Shown piece by piece: positions 24,432 to 33,684 of a stretch of DNA of 63,349 nucleotides. Source of the stretch: a virus; IMG/VR virus record IMGVR_UViG_3300020129_000380, positions 1-63,349 of that record; one strand, given 5' to 3'. The notes below the pieces were generated by a model that ran no database searches, was not told the origin of the DNA, and saw nothing but the letters and a program-made list of their open reading frames with translations. The position numbers were made by a program, and so were the translations under genes. Numbering within the stretch: position 1 is the first letter of the stretch; each line of letters begins with the position of its first letter.

Positions 24432-27400
24432 TGTTTCGTAAAAATACCGCCTCGCAATTCATTCATTTTCAGGGTGTTGATGCGACGACCGGCGGCATTA
24501 AAAGCGGCGTTACATGGACAGCCAGGCGTTGTATTGACGGCACCTTTGCAGCGGCGGGCGGTACTGCTACTGAAGACGGTACAACGGGCTGGTATAAATT
24601 CGCCATGACCCAGGCCGACACGAACGGCAATAACATAGGCTTCAATTTTACCGGCACTGGCGCGATACCGCAGACCGTAAATATTATTACTACGGCGGCT
24701 GATCCTACGGATTCAGTACGCTTAGGGCTAACCGCGCTCGCTAATGCAAGTGCTGGTGCATCAGGCGGACTTTTAATATCTGGCTCAAATTCCGGCACAA
24801 CGACGCTTGCGGCTTTGACAGTAACAGGTACGACCACCCTCTCTGATGGCTTGGTGGTAAATCGCAGTACATCGAATGCCGACGCAGTGGCGTTTACCGG
24901 ATCAGGTTCAGGTAACGGCATGACTATCGCGGGTGGGGCAGGTGCCACTACGACCGCAGGCGGTATCGGCGTCAAAATCACCGGAGGTACTGGAGGCACC
25001 ACAGGCGCTTCTGCCGCGGGAATGAGTATTGTCGGCGGCGCAGCGGGATCAACATCCGGTAATGCTTCACCCGGCATCACCACCACCGGAGGTGCAGCAG
25101 CAGCCGGAACAGGCGCCGGTGCTGAAGCTATCAAGGCCACGGGCGGGGCTGCATCGACCACAGCCGCCGGAGGAAATGCCGTCACCGTTACAGGTGGTGT
25201 TGCGGCAACGGGCTTTGCCGGCGGCAAAGGCATCGCAATCACCGGAGGGGCGGCTTCGACCACGGGTGCAGGCGGGGCTGGCGTCACAATAAACGGGGCT
25301 GACGGCGGCACTACAGGCGCAGGCCAAAACGCTATTACGATCACTGGTGGGGCTTCGGGTACAACGTCCGGTGCGGCAGGGCATGGTGTTTCCGTCACCG
25401 CAGGGGCGGCAACCGCAGGCTCAGGTGCAGCGGGAGCCGGATATAACATCGCCGGGGGTGCCGCCACATCGACCGGAGTAGCCGGGATAGGTTTCAAAGT
25501 CACAGGCGGAGCCGGGGCAGCCTCTACCAATGGGGCAGAATCCGCCGTAACTTTCACCGGAGGTGGTACTAATACCGTCGCCAGCAACGCATATGGCCTC
25601 CTCGCGACCGGTGCTAGTACGGGTGATGGCGGAAGATTCTCATCCGGAACCGGTGCGACCGGCACTGGCCTAGTCGCAATCGCAGGCTCGACCAACGGCA
25701 ACGGCATGAGCTGCGTCGGCACAGGCACCGCCCCAGGCATAAGGACGGCGGGCGGTTCAACCGGTCACGGCATACGTGCTATCGGCGGGGCCTCTTCCGG
25801 CCACGGCCTGCAATGCGAAGCCACGGCTGGTTCAGGCGTAAACGCCGCTGGCGGGGGAACGACCCAAGCCGGGATCACGGCAACAGGCGGTGCAACGACT
25901 TCAGCCGGGCTGTCACTCATCGGTGGCGGAACTTCCGGTGCCGGCCTCCTCGTTCGCACCACATCCGGCCATGGCGTCGATATTGCAGCAACCGGCACGT
26001 CCATGCACGGCATTACTACCACTGGAGGCAACGGCGGCACCTCGGATGGCTTTAAGTGCGTTGCGGGAACCGGTGGCGTGGATATACGCGCCAACCGTAC
26101 CGGAAACCTAACGGGAACGGTCGATACCGTCACAACTACGACCACCGCCACCAATTTAACGAACGCCCCTACCAATGGCGATCTCACTTCCACCATGAAA
26201 ACCTCGGTTACGACAGCTTGTACAGCTTCCACCCCCACGGTGACAACGGGAACTATCTCAGCAAATGCCATAAACGCCGCGTCGATAAACGCCGACACAG
26301 GGCTAATCATCCGTGCGAATACTGCCACTAATTCAGCTGCCAGCACCTTAACCCTTGACGGAAGTGCCTCTGCCACTGCGGATTATTACAAAGATTGCTG
26401 GCTCGTAATCACTTCGGGAACCGGTGTTGGCCAAGCCCGCAGAATATCCACCTACTCAACGGGCAGAGTGGCCACGGTGTCCCCCGCATGGGCGACCACT
26501 CCCGCAACGAACTGCACCTTCGCTGTTCTCCCGGCTGGCAGGGTTGATGTTGATGCCATCCTCGGCACTGCATCCCCGGCCGCCGCTGGTTACGTTGCCC
26601 CAGATTGGAACGCCATAAACGCCCCGACAACCACGGTTAACCTGAGCGGCACCACGATTAAAACCGCCACTGACATCGCAACAGCGACAACCAGTATTCA
26701 GGCCGATACCGACGACATTCAAAGCAGGCTCCCCGCAGCCCTTGGCGCAAATGGTAATATCAAGGCCGACATTCGGGACTTCAATGGCACCGCAGGCACA
26801 TTCTCCGCAGGCCGCCCGGAAGTAAATACCACCCACTGGAAGGGAACCGCTGCGGCAACCGTTGACACGGCGGGATACCCCGTCGTCACCGTCAAAGACG
26901 GTACTGGCCAGGGTGAAATCGCCACCACATCAGGTGCCATTGATACGGTAGCCGCTGTCACCACCGTCAACGGCCTCGCTGCGAACGTGATTACCGCCGC
27001 TGCCACAGCAACAGATTTTGGCACCGAAATAGCAAACGCCATTTGGGACACCGACGCCACCGGCCACCAAACGCAAGGAACCTTTGGGCAAGCCATAGGC
27101 GACCCCGGCGCCGATACCGACACTATCTGGGGGCTTACCAACACGAATCTTGATGCCGCTGTTTCCTCCCGCATGGCCACCTATACGCAACCCACCGGAT
27201 TCCTTTCCGCAACGTTTCCTTCCGGCACGATAGCAAATACTACGAACGTCACATCCGCATCAGGGGTGACTCTGACCTCCGCTTACGATCCGGCCAAAAC
27301 CGCAGCACAGGCTGGGGATGCTATGAGTATTTCCACCACCGGACTCGCCCGCATGTTCACACAAGATAGCGGAACAACTTACACTTCTGCCGTGGCCGGT

Positions 27401-27673
27401 TCTGTCGTGAGTGAAATAGCGGCAAATGCCGGGGGATCTGGCTTAACCGCTAATGGAATAGCCGACGCACTTCTCGACCGCACCGATGGCGTGGAAACCG
27501 GTCGCACCGTCCGCCAGATACTCAGGGGCATGGCTTCTGCGTTACTTGGCAAGGTCTCAGGCGGAGGAACAGGAACCGAAACCTTCCGCGACACAAACGA
27601 CTCCAAAAACCGAATTGTGGCCGTTGATGACTCAAGCGGTAACAGGACATCCATTACTCTGGACTTAACCTAA
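24431..27673 (+). CDS. 1080-residue Gly/Ala/Thr repeat fiber protein
   Basis: Domain order: residues 1-95, an N-terminal attachment domain (FIHFQGVDATTGGIKSGVTW, then GTATEDGTTGWYKFAMTQAD) common to phage fibers; about 140-560, short degenerate repeats of 10-15 residues based on GGAxxTxGAGGxGVxITGGA; 560-870, a beta part; then a C-terminal part ending with a conserved-looking LRGMASALLGKVSGG segment. The repeats probably form an elongated, glycine-rich fiber. No catalytic site seen. Confidence 0.8.
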   Translation: MFRKNTASQFIHFQGVDATTGGIKSGVTWTARRCIDGTFAAAGGTATEDGTTGWYKFAMTQADTNGNNIGFNFTGTGAIPQTVNIITTAADPTDSVRLGLTALANASAGASGGLLISGSNSGTTTLAALTVTGTTTLSDGLVVNRSTSNADAVAFTGSGSGNGMTIAGGAGATTTAGGIGVKITGGTGGTTGASAAGMSIVGGAAGSTSGNASPGITTTGGAAAAGTGAGAEAIKATGGAASTTAAGGNAVTVTGGVAATGFAGGKGIAITGGAASTTGAGGAGVTINGADGGTTGAGQNAITITGGASGTTSGAAGHGVSVTAGAATAGSGAAGAGYNIAGGAATSTGVAGIGFKVTGGAGAASTNGAESAVTFTGGGTNTVASNAYGLLATGASTGDGGRFSSGTGATGTGLVAIAGSTNGNGMSCVGTGTAPGIRTAGGSTGHGIRAIGGASSGHGLQCEATAGSGVNAAGGGTTQAGITATGGATTSAGLSLIGGGTSGAGLLVRTTSGHGVDIAATGTSMHGITTTGGNGGTSDGFKCVAGTGGVDIRANRTGNLTGTVDTVTTTTTATNLTNAPTNGDLTSTMKTSVTTACTASTPTVTTGTISANAINAASINADTGLIIRANTATNSAASTLTLDGSASATADYYKDCWLVITSGTGVGQARRISTYSTGRVATVSPAWATTPATNCTFAVLPAGRVDVDAILGTASPAAAGYVAPDWNAINAPTTTVNLSGTTIKTATDIATATTSIQADTDDIQSRLPAALGANGNIKADIRDFNGTAGTFSAGRPEVNTTHWKGTAAATVDTAGYPVVTVKDGTGQGEIATTSGAIDTVAAVTTVNGLAANVITAAATATDFGTEIANAIWDTDATGHQTQGTFGQAIGDPGADTDTIWGLTNTNLDAAVSSRMATYTQPTGFLSATFPSGTIANTTNVTSASGVTLTSAYDPAKTAAQAGDAMSISTTGLARMFTQDSGTTYTSAVAGSVVSEIAANAGGSGLTANGIADALLDRTDGVETGRTVRQILRGMASALLGKVSGGGTGTETFRDTNDSKNRIVAVDDSSGNRTSITLDLT

Positions 27674-27912
27674 TGTTCCGCAGTTTTTATTTTGCATCGC
27701 GTTATTTCCTTGCAAAATATTTCGGAAGCCAAACCCTAACCCCGTCCGGCCTTAATGTCTTCATCATCCCCGCAGATGACCGGGGACTAGCCGTAGATGC
27801 CGACCCACGACTCTTTACGCTCCAATCCGAAGACCGCACCTCACTTCTTCCCGCTGATACTCGGGATGAACCTGTTTCAGATGACAACCGCACACTCAGC
27901 ATCGCACCATGA
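27673..27912 (+). CDS. Small hypothetical protein after fiber
   Basis: 79 residues, overlapping the fiber stop by one base (TAATG). Contains short DR/DP repeats (PADDRGLAVDADPRLFTLQS, DDNRTLSIAP), a pattern seen in small proteins beside phage fiber genes. Function unknown. Confidence 0.65.
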   Translation: MFRSFYFASRYFLAKYFGSQTLTPSGLNVFIIPADDRGLAVDADPRLFTLQSEDRTSLLPADTRDEPVSDDNRTLSIAP

Positions 27913-28181
27913 CCATTTACAGCAAAGATTTTACAAAAGACCCAAACGCCATCAAGGATTACACCCTTGATTGGAGCGAATGGTTAGACGACGACACCAT
28001 CAGCACGTCTTCATGGTCTGTTCCCACGGGCATCACCAAAGTCACCGACAGCACGACTTCTACCACAACCATTATTTGGCTTTCCAGCGGCACGCAGGGT
28101 TCTGATTACGAACTGTTCAACACGATTACCACTGCCGGTGGCCGCACCGAAAGAGCCTTGCTTAAAATACAGATCCGGTAA
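27909..28181 (+). CDS. Fiber-region beta protein
   Basis: 90 residues. KDPNAIKDYTLDWSEWL and SSWSVPTGITKVTDS resemble the phage-fiber adaptor domain that recurs in many tail operons (Ig-like, ending in GRTERALLKIQI). Probably structural. ATGA-coupled to the previous gene. Confidence 0.7.
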   Translation: MTIYSKDFTKDPNAIKDYTLDWSEWLDDDTISTSSWSVPTGITKVTDSTTSTTTIIWLSSGTQGSDYELFNTITTAGGRTERALLKIQIR

Positions 28182-28627
28182 TGGAGTTCTCCGTCAAAAT
28201 AGAAGGCTTGGAAGCCCTCGCAGCCACAAACCAGCGTATCCGCCAGGCCGTAGCCGACGAAATCAATAAAGCCCTTTTCGCCTCTGCTCAACGAGTCAGA
28301 ACAGAAGCCGTCAAATCCATTCAGGACGGGAATAAATCAGGCCGTTGGTACAAACGCCGCTCCGTCTCACATCACGCTTCAGCCCCCGGTGAAGCTCCCG
28401 CGAGTGACACCGGGCGCCTTGTAAACAGCATCACCGCTTATCCGGCAAGCAACGGAGAATCCATGACCGTAGCCGGACGCGGAACAGCTAAATACGCCCC
28501 GCTTCTTGAATTCGGCACCTCTCGTATTGCCCCACGCCCTTTCATGCTCCCCGCCCTTGAAAAGAGCAAAGCATGGATAGCCGCACGCCTTCAGGACGCC
28601 ATGCGTCGGGGCATTGAAAAGAAATGA
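28181..28627 (+). CDS. HK97 gp10-like neck/tail protein
   Basis: 148 residues. Begins MEFSVKIEGLEAL, contains the SAPGEAPASDTGRLVNSI segment and ends near LEFGTSRIAPRPFMLPALE; these mark the gp10/minor tail family at the head-tail joint. One-base overlap with the gene before, ATGA with the next. Confidence 0.9.
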   Translation: MEFSVKIEGLEALAATNQRIRQAVADEINKALFASAQRVRTEAVKSIQDGNKSGRWYKRRSVSHHASAPGEAPASDTGRLVNSITAYPASNGESMTVAGRGTAKYAPLLEFGTSRIAPRPFMLPALEKSKAWIAARLQDAMRRGIEKK

Positions 28628-29052
28628 CGACCCCGAGCAACGCCCTTCAAGCCGCGATTTATCAGGCTTTGCGGGGCAATTCTACGCTCTCCACTTTGCT
28701 GGGGGCCAACACCAAGATATTCGATTTCGTGCCCGAAGCCGCAACCCCTCCTTTCGTTGTCATCGGGGATGACACCGCTACCGATTGGGGAACGAAAACC
28801 AACAACGGATGGGACGCCACCATCACGATTCACTGTTGGGACTTTGAAGCCGCCGGACGGAAGTCGGTCAAAAGCATACTGAGTGCTATTTACGCCGCTC
28901 TCAACCGTCAGGAAGACGCAATAACCATCTCCGGCTTCACGCTCGTCATGCTTCAATTCGACTTTGAAACCACCCAGAAAGACCCCATCGATCCGCAAGG
29001 CGACCGCTGCTACCACGGCATCCAGAGATACCGTGCCTTAATTCAAGATTAA
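28624..29052 (+). CDS. DUF3168 tail completion/terminator protein
   Basis: 142 residues. LQAAIYQALRGNSTLSTLLG, PFVVIGDDTATDWGTK and THCWD-like strand match DUF3168 tail terminators, which cap the tail tube. Normal length and position before the major tail protein. Confidence 0.88.
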   Translation: MTTPSNALQAAIYQALRGNSTLSTLLGANTKIFDFVPEAATPPFVVIGDDTATDWGTKTNNGWDATITIHCWDFEAAGRKSVKSILSAIYAALNRQEDAITISGFTLVMLQFDFETTQKDPIDPQGDRCYHGIQRYRALIQD

Positions 29053-29079
29053 TCAAATAGCCAAGGAGGGCTAAATACT

Positions 29080-29484
29080 ATGGCTGCACAAAAAGGAATT
29101 TCATTCCTGCTAAAACTCGGCGCCGCTGGTGTCGGTGGCACTCTCGCTGCTATGAGAGCGACATCATACAAGCTCGGCATAGAAATGGTGGAAATCACCA
29201 ATAAGGACTCTGCTTCTTTCCGCACGCTCTTGGAAGGTGCCGGCACTAAATCACTGAGCATCAGCGTCAGCGGGCTTGCTTCTACTGACGCTACATTCGA
29301 GACATTCAAAGGACTCGCCCAGGCCGCTTCGCTCAATACTTATCAGCTTGTTGAGCCGGATGGTGATACCATCGAAGCGAGCTTCCTCATTACGAACTTT
29401 GAAGCTTCCGGTGAATATAACAAGGAATTCACCTTCACCGCGACGCTCGAATCGTCCGGCACCCTCACCTTCAGCAATACATAA
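29080..29484 (+). CDS. Major tail protein
   Basis: 134 residues with AAQKGISFLLKL, VEITNKDSASFRTLLEGAG and the NFEASGEYNKEFTFTATLES segment, matching the TP901-1/HK97-type tail tube family. It forms the siphovirus tail tube. AAGGAGG lies upstream. Confidence 0.88.
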   Translation: MAAQKGISFLLKLGAAGVGGTLAAMRATSYKLGIEMVEITNKDSASFRTLLEGAGTKSLSISVSGLASTDATFETFKGLAQAASLNTYQLVEPDGDTIEASFLITNFEASGEYNKEFTFTATLESSGTLTFSNT

Positions 29485-29493
29485 GGATCATTT

Positions 29494-29916
29494 ATGAAAC
29501 ATCTTTGTCTCGCCCTCTTTTTCGTTCTTTTCGCAGGAAGTGCTTTCGCCGCTACCCTTTCCGTCCAAAACCTATCCCTCACCGGACTTATCAGTTCGAC
29601 CCTCGCTTCAGCTTCGACGGGCGATAAGTTCCTAAACAACGGAAACACATTCCTACTGTTCAGCAACGGGAACGCCTCTTCGCGTACTCTCACGCTAACT
29701 GTGCAGAACGCGACCGTGAACACGGCAGGTTACAACCCTCTTACCGTCGGCAACCCGACCGTAACCCTCCCCGGCAGCGGAACGAACGGCGGTTTAGCCC
29801 TTGTAGGGCCTTTCGGTCAGACCCAATTCAATGACGGCACCGGCATGTTGAACTACACCCTTGATAACGCCACGGGCATGAACGTCGCCGTCATCAACAT
29901 GCCCCGCCTGCCATGA
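29494..29916 (+). CDS. Third signal-peptide-bearing protein, in tail operon
   Basis: 140 residues. MKHLCLALFFVLFAGSAFAA is a clear Sec signal peptide. The mature part is a Ser/Thr/Asn-rich beta domain (SSRTLTLTVQNATVNT). It sits between major tail protein and tail chaperones, where virion genes are expected. Its export is puzzling; an envelope or superinfection role is possible. Confidence 0.65.
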   Translation: MKHLCLALFFVLFAGSAFAATLSVQNLSLTGLISSTLASASTGDKFLNNGNTFLLFSNGNASSRTLTLTVQNATVNTAGYNPLTVGNPTVTLPGSGTNGGLALVGPFGQTQFNDGTGMLNYTLDNATGMNVAVINMPRLP

Positions 29917-30389
29917 TCTCTCCCTCCCGCACGATAACCATCGGGGACAAACAATACGTCCTCGATGGCTCTTTCGGCACCCTCCGCACCGTTCAGGAAT
30001 CTTTCAAACGCGACGTCGTCGATCTCGTCATCGGCGTCATGGACATGCGCCTTGATGAGGTTGCGAAGCTCATCGCCCACGCCAGTAACAGCATACAAGA
30101 TGAAATCGGCCAAGCCATTCTCGACAATCTTGGGCAAGGAAATGCTTACGTTCTCCTGAAGACCGAGCTTTACGCATGGCTGATGGTTGCTCTCGCACCC
30201 AAGGCAGAACGCGAAAAAAAAAGCGTTCAAATGGACGAAATCGTTCAGAAGGCCCGAGCAGCTTTCCATGGCCAGACTACCAACGCCTCGCCCTCGGATG
30301 CCTCGGCTGGCAGCCCAGCGAATTCTGGCGAAGCAACGTCTGGGAACTCACCTACGCCTGGGAAGGATACGCCCGAGCCAACGGTATAA
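29913..30389 (+). CDS. Tail assembly chaperone, short form (gpG-like)
   Basis: 158 residues in the zero frame. The N-terminal RTITIGDKQYVLDGSFGTLR and DRVVDLVIGVMD-like helices match GTA-type tail chaperone (Phage_TAC_11-like). After the A9 run the frame continues into a low-complexity Ser/Ala/Gly tail, as expected of the unshifted product. Helps tape-measure and tail-tube assembly. Confidence 0.8.
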   Translation: MISPSRTITIGDKQYVLDGSFGTLRTVQESFKRDVVDLVIGVMDMRLDEVAKLIAHASNSIQDEIGQAILDNLGQGNAYVLLKTELYAWLMVALAPKAEREKKSVQMDEIVQKARAAFHGQTTNASPSDASAGSPANSGEATSGNSPTPGKDTPEPTV

Positions 30390-30460
30390 AGCTGGGCGAG
30401 GAAGAATTCCCCACCCGCGAAGAACTCGACGAACTCATGCAAAGGTTCCCTGACAAATGA
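29913..30460 (+). CDS. Tail assembly chaperone, frameshifted long form (gpG-T-like)
   Basis: A -1 slip at 30213-30221 would fuse the first 103 residues to 79 residues of the other frame, giving about 182 residues. The -1 part contains FPWPDYQRLALGCLGWQPSE and FWRSNVWELTYAWEGY, the Phage_TAC_6/GTA pattern. A stand-alone start at ATG 30176 is possible but its first residues are junk. The G/G-T arrangement is known in lambda and many siphoviruses; here the site is seen, the event inferred. Confidence 0.72.
30213..30223 (+). promoter_or_regulatory. -1 ribosomal slippery site (A9)
   Basis: GAA AAA AAA AGC in the zero frame, with nine As at 30214-30222. A-AAA-AAA fits the X-XXY-YYZ rule for -1 slippage. 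The -1 frame after it encodes the second tail chaperone domain and ends at the tape measure start. Confidence 0.75.
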
Positions 30461-32130
30461 CCGATATAGGCGAACTCGTTGTACGCATCAAAGCAGATGC
30501 CGCACAGCTTCAGGCGGAGATGAATAAGGCTACCGGAACAGTGAAGCAGTCTGCGGGCCAGATGTCTTCCGCTCTACAATCGGTGAAGGGCACCTTAGAA
30601 GCGTTAGGTATTGCATTTGGTGCCGTGGCTATTGCCGAATTTGGGAAAAAATCCATCGAGGCGGCTTTCAACATCCAGAATCTTGCCGACCGAATCGATT
30701 TTTCTGCAAGCAGTTTATACGCCTTAAGGCCGATCCTCGCCAGCACTGGGTCGAGCGTAGATGAGTTTTCCCACTCCGTCTACATGATGAATAACTTCAT
30801 CCAACAGGCAATTGACGGCAACCCAAAAGCCATCGAAACCCTGAATAAACTCGGCTTATCCGCAACTGCCCTCAAAAATCTTCAGCCAGAAGATGCTATG
30901 AACGCCATGGTCGACGCTATTTACCGTCTTGGCAATATCACCGACCAAACCGCCGCTGGCAGGGAGGTCTTCAGTCGCCAATGGGCGACCCTGATACCCC
31001 TAATGCTCAAAAGCAAAGGGCATCTCGAAGACTTTATCAACGAAGAAAAAAAGCTCGCCCCCAATGACGCCGATATCAAGCTTGTACATGATTTCTGGGC
31101 GTCCATAGAGGATGGTGCCCTCCACGCTGAAGCCGCAGTCATCAAATTCGGCGCGGCTTTCGCCCGTGCTTCGCTGCTAACCGTACCAGGTGGTGGTGGC
31201 TCCAATTCCCATGTTTCCAACACGCTCCCTTCCGGCGTAATGAATCTAGGCCCCCATGATCCTAATGCCGTTGCTTGGGCACAAAAACAATATGAAGATG
31301 AGCTTAGTGGCAAAGGCAATAACAACAATCTCAACGGCCCGCCCAAAGTTCAGGTCAATCAACTCCAAACATACATCAAGGGATTGCAAGACGAATCGGC
31401 CGCCCTTGATCTCTCCAAACTCCGTCTCATGGAAGTTAAGGCCGAACGCGAAGGGGCCGCCAAGGCCATCGAAGATTATAACAACGGCCTACGCAAATCC
31501 AAAGACCTCACCACGGACGAAATTGAATCCATCGACGCATCCGTGGACGCTTATAACGCCCGCAAGGAAGCTCTCGACAAAATCCACAAGCAAGAAGAAG
31601 AAGAACTGCACATGCAGGCCCAGCTAAAAGCTGAGATCTCCAGTGCTCTTGCACAAGGAATAATGGATTACAAAAACTTCGGTTCTGCCGTGAAAAGCGT
31701 CTTGAGCCAGATTGTAAAGCAGATTATCGAAATGCAGGTCACAACGCCCCTGGTTAAAGGAATCGGCAACCTGTTCGGCGGATTCAGCGGGGGCGGGTTA
31801 TCATCAGGCGGCATGTCAGCCGAAGCTGATTTCACCGGTATCCCCGCTTTCGCCTCCGGCGGCTCCCCGCCCGTCGGAATGCCCTCCCTTGTCGGCGAAA
31901 ATGGCCCCGAACTCTTCGTGCCCAACACCGCCGGCACCATTGTCCCCAACAGCAAAATGGGTGGCATCAGCGTCCAAAACACCTTCATCATGCAGCCAGG
32001 TCTTTCGGAAACCGTAAATGCGGCCGTCATGCGTTCCGCTCCCACCATCATTCAAGCCTCCCATGACAGCGTCATCGCCGCCCTTCAAAAAGGCGGCAGC
32101 GATTCCCGCGTCGCAAGGTTGCGTGCATGA
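30457..32130 (+). CDS. Tail tape measure protein
   Basis: 557 residues. N-terminal helices (GELVVRIKADAAQLQAEMNK, AATGTVKQSA pattern) and the TAAGREVFSRQWATL segment are typical; the middle is helical; the C-terminus (SGGSPPVGMPSLVGENGPEL) carries the conserved tail-measure end. It sets tail length and guides DNA. Shorter than most, so the tail should be short for a siphovirus. ATGA overlaps both sides. Confidence 0.9.
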   Translation: MTDIGELVVRIKADAAQLQAEMNKATGTVKQSAGQMSSALQSVKGTLEALGIAFGAVAIAEFGKKSIEAAFNIQNLADRIDFSASSLYALRPILASTGSSVDEFSHSVYMMNNFIQQAIDGNPKAIETLNKLGLSATALKNLQPEDAMNAMVDAIYRLGNITDQTAAGREVFSRQWATLIPLMLKSKGHLEDFINEEKKLAPNDADIKLVHDFWASIEDGALHAEAAVIKFGAAFARASLLTVPGGGGSNSHVSNTLPSGVMNLGPHDPNAVAWAQKQYEDELSGKGNNNNLNGPPKVQVNQLQTYIKGLQDESAALDLSKLRLMEVKAEREGAAKAIEDYNNGLRKSKDLTTDEIESIDASVDAYNARKEALDKIHKQEEEELHMQAQLKAEISSALAQGIMDYKNFGSAVKSVLSQIVKQIIEMQVTTPLVKGIGNLFGGFSGGGLSSGGMSAEADFTGIPAFASGGSPPVGMPSLVGENGPELFVPNTAGTIVPNSKMGGISVQNTFIMQPGLSETVNAAVMRSAPTIIQASHDSVIAALQKGGSDSRVARLRA

Positions 32131-32729
32131 CCATCAACATGCCCTCCACGCCCAATTTCACGACCTGCCGCTTCGGCCTTGAGACCAACACGCAGACCTT
32201 TACCAGCCCCCTCACAAAGAACGTCCAGCGTGTTCTCCTCGCTGGTTCCCGTTGGTCGGCTCTTTATTCCCTCCCCGCCATGAAACGCGACCAAGCTGCT
32301 CCATGGAAGGCTTTTTTCGACCTTTGCGAAGGGCAAGCCAACGTCTTCGTCGCCTTCGACCCCGATTGCAAAAACCCTCGTGGGAACGTTGTCGGCAGCA
32401 CGCCGCTTGTCGCCGGGGCATCTCAGACTGGAAGCTCCCTCACAACCGACGGCTGGGCACACAGCACGCTCGTTTTGAAAGCAGGGGATTATTTTACCGT
32501 CAACAGCGAACTCAAGCGCGTCACTTCGGATGTTACGAGCGATGGTTCCGGGAATGCCACAGTTAGTTTCAAGCCCGCCCTTCGTTCAAGTCCTGCCGAT
32601 AATGCTCCGCTAACGGTCACAAACGCCACGACATCAATGGCCCTTCAGGACGACATGCAAGCCATGTTCACTTGTAATCCCAACGGCATTTACCAGCCGA
32701 TGACTTTTGCGGCGATGGAGGTCTTTTGA
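32127..32729 (+). CDS. Distal tail-type protein
   Basis: 200 residues. PLTKNVQRVLLAGSRWSALY, an insertion, and KRVTSDVTSDGSGNATVSF match the common tail-tip protein after the tape measure in proteobacterial siphoviruses. It should form the ring linking tube and baseplate. Confidence 0.8.
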   Translation: MTINMPSTPNFTTCRFGLETNTQTFTSPLTKNVQRVLLAGSRWSALYSLPAMKRDQAAPWKAFFDLCEGQANVFVAFDPDCKNPRGNVVGSTPLVAGASQTGSSLTTDGWAHSTLVLKAGDYFTVNSELKRVTSDVTSDGSGNATVSFKPALRSSPADNAPLTVTNATTSMALQDDMQAMFTCNPNGIYQPMTFAAMEVF

Positions 32730-33301
32730 CGACCGGCAGCAGGGACATCACATCGACGACAGCAGCAGCAGCCGCGGCGTCAACGATCATCCCCGTCATC
32801 TTCGCCAAGCTCGAACTCGACTCCGGCGATATTCTCATGCACACCGGTCTCGGCGACATCACCTGGGGCGGCGATACCTACTCAGGTGTAGGCAAATTAG
32901 GGAGCATCGGCACTGCTGAAGAGGTTTCTGACCTTTCACGCTCGCCAATTACCCTCACACTTTCCGGCATTCCCAACGACCTTATCGCCATTGTTCTCGG
33001 ACAGTATTACCAAGGCCGCTCCGCCACTATTTCCCTGGGGTATTTCGACCTCACCACTCGCATCCTCGTTGATACCCCCACCATCATCTATAAGGGGAAT
33101 ATTGACACTTCCAATATCGCTCAAGACCAAACAGGCACCGTCACCATCTCTGTAGAAAGCCGCTTCTCCGCATGGGATAAACCCAACGTCCGTCGTTATA
33201 ACAACGCCGACCAACAACTTCGCTTCCCCACCGATAAAGGTCTTCAATTCGTCGAAAGGGCAACCGACCAACAAATATTTTGGGGTGGTAAACAGCCATG
33301 A
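32726..33301 (+). CDS. Baseplate hub-like tail protein
   Basis: 191 residues from TTG 32726 in a TTGA overlap. LELDSGDILMHTGLGDITWG and EVSDLSRSPITLTLSGIPND are typical of DUF2163/GTA-type hub proteins. Sits in the usual order tape measure, distal tail, hub, NlpC/P60-like, tail tip. Confidence 0.78.
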   Translation: MTTGSRDITSTTAAAAAASTIIPVIFAKLELDSGDILMHTGLGDITWGGDTYSGVGKLGSIGTAEEVSDLSRSPITLTLSGIPNDLIAIVLGQYYQGRSATISLGYFDLTTRILVDTPTIIYKGNIDTSNIAQDQTGTVTISVESRFSAWDKPNVRRYNNADQQLRFPTDKGLQFVERATDQQIFWGGKQP

Positions 33302-33684
33302 GAGTTCAAAACTGGCCCTCTCTCCTTTATTTGCATTTACAGGATGCTCCGGAATTTGAATGGGGGCAAACCGATTGCGTGCTATGGTGTGCGGATTGGA
33401 TTCAAAAAGCCATCGGCGAAGACCTTACGGATGGCGCCAAGGGACAGTATTCAACTCTCGGCGAGGCTTACGAATACCTAAATGACCTCGGCTTTGAAAC
33501 CCCCGCTGACCTCGCCGACGAACATCTCGACCAAATCCAAATATCCTACGCCCAACGTGGAGATATCGTTCTCCATCCCGACGGACCCTTGGGAATTTGT
33601 GATGGAACATATAGCCACTTTCTCACCGAAACCGGGAAAACCCGATTTACGACCTTGAATTGCCTCCGTGCGTGGAGGGTTTAG
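33298..33684 (+). CDS. DUF6950/NlpC-P60-like tail peptidase
   Basis: 128 residues. WGQTDCVLWCADWIQKAIGE carries the catalytic-type Cys of the NlpC/P60 superfamily; the later RGDIVLHPDG pattern and a His-bearing strand match DUF6950. It probably cleaves peptidoglycan during DNA entry. The second and third active-site residues are less clear. Confidence 0.75.
   Translation: MRVQNWPSLLYLHLQDAPEFEWGQTDCVLWCADWIQKAIGEDLTDGAKGQYSTLGEAYEYLNDLGFETPADLADEHLDQIQISYAQRGDIVLHPDGPLGICDGTYSHFLTETGKTRFTTLNCLRAWRV

Noticed and set aside
24469-25740. 423-codon open frame on the minus strand
   Set aside because: Pro/Ala/Val-rich mirror of the Gly-rich repeat of the fiber gene; no ribosome site and the plus frame is clearly the real gene.
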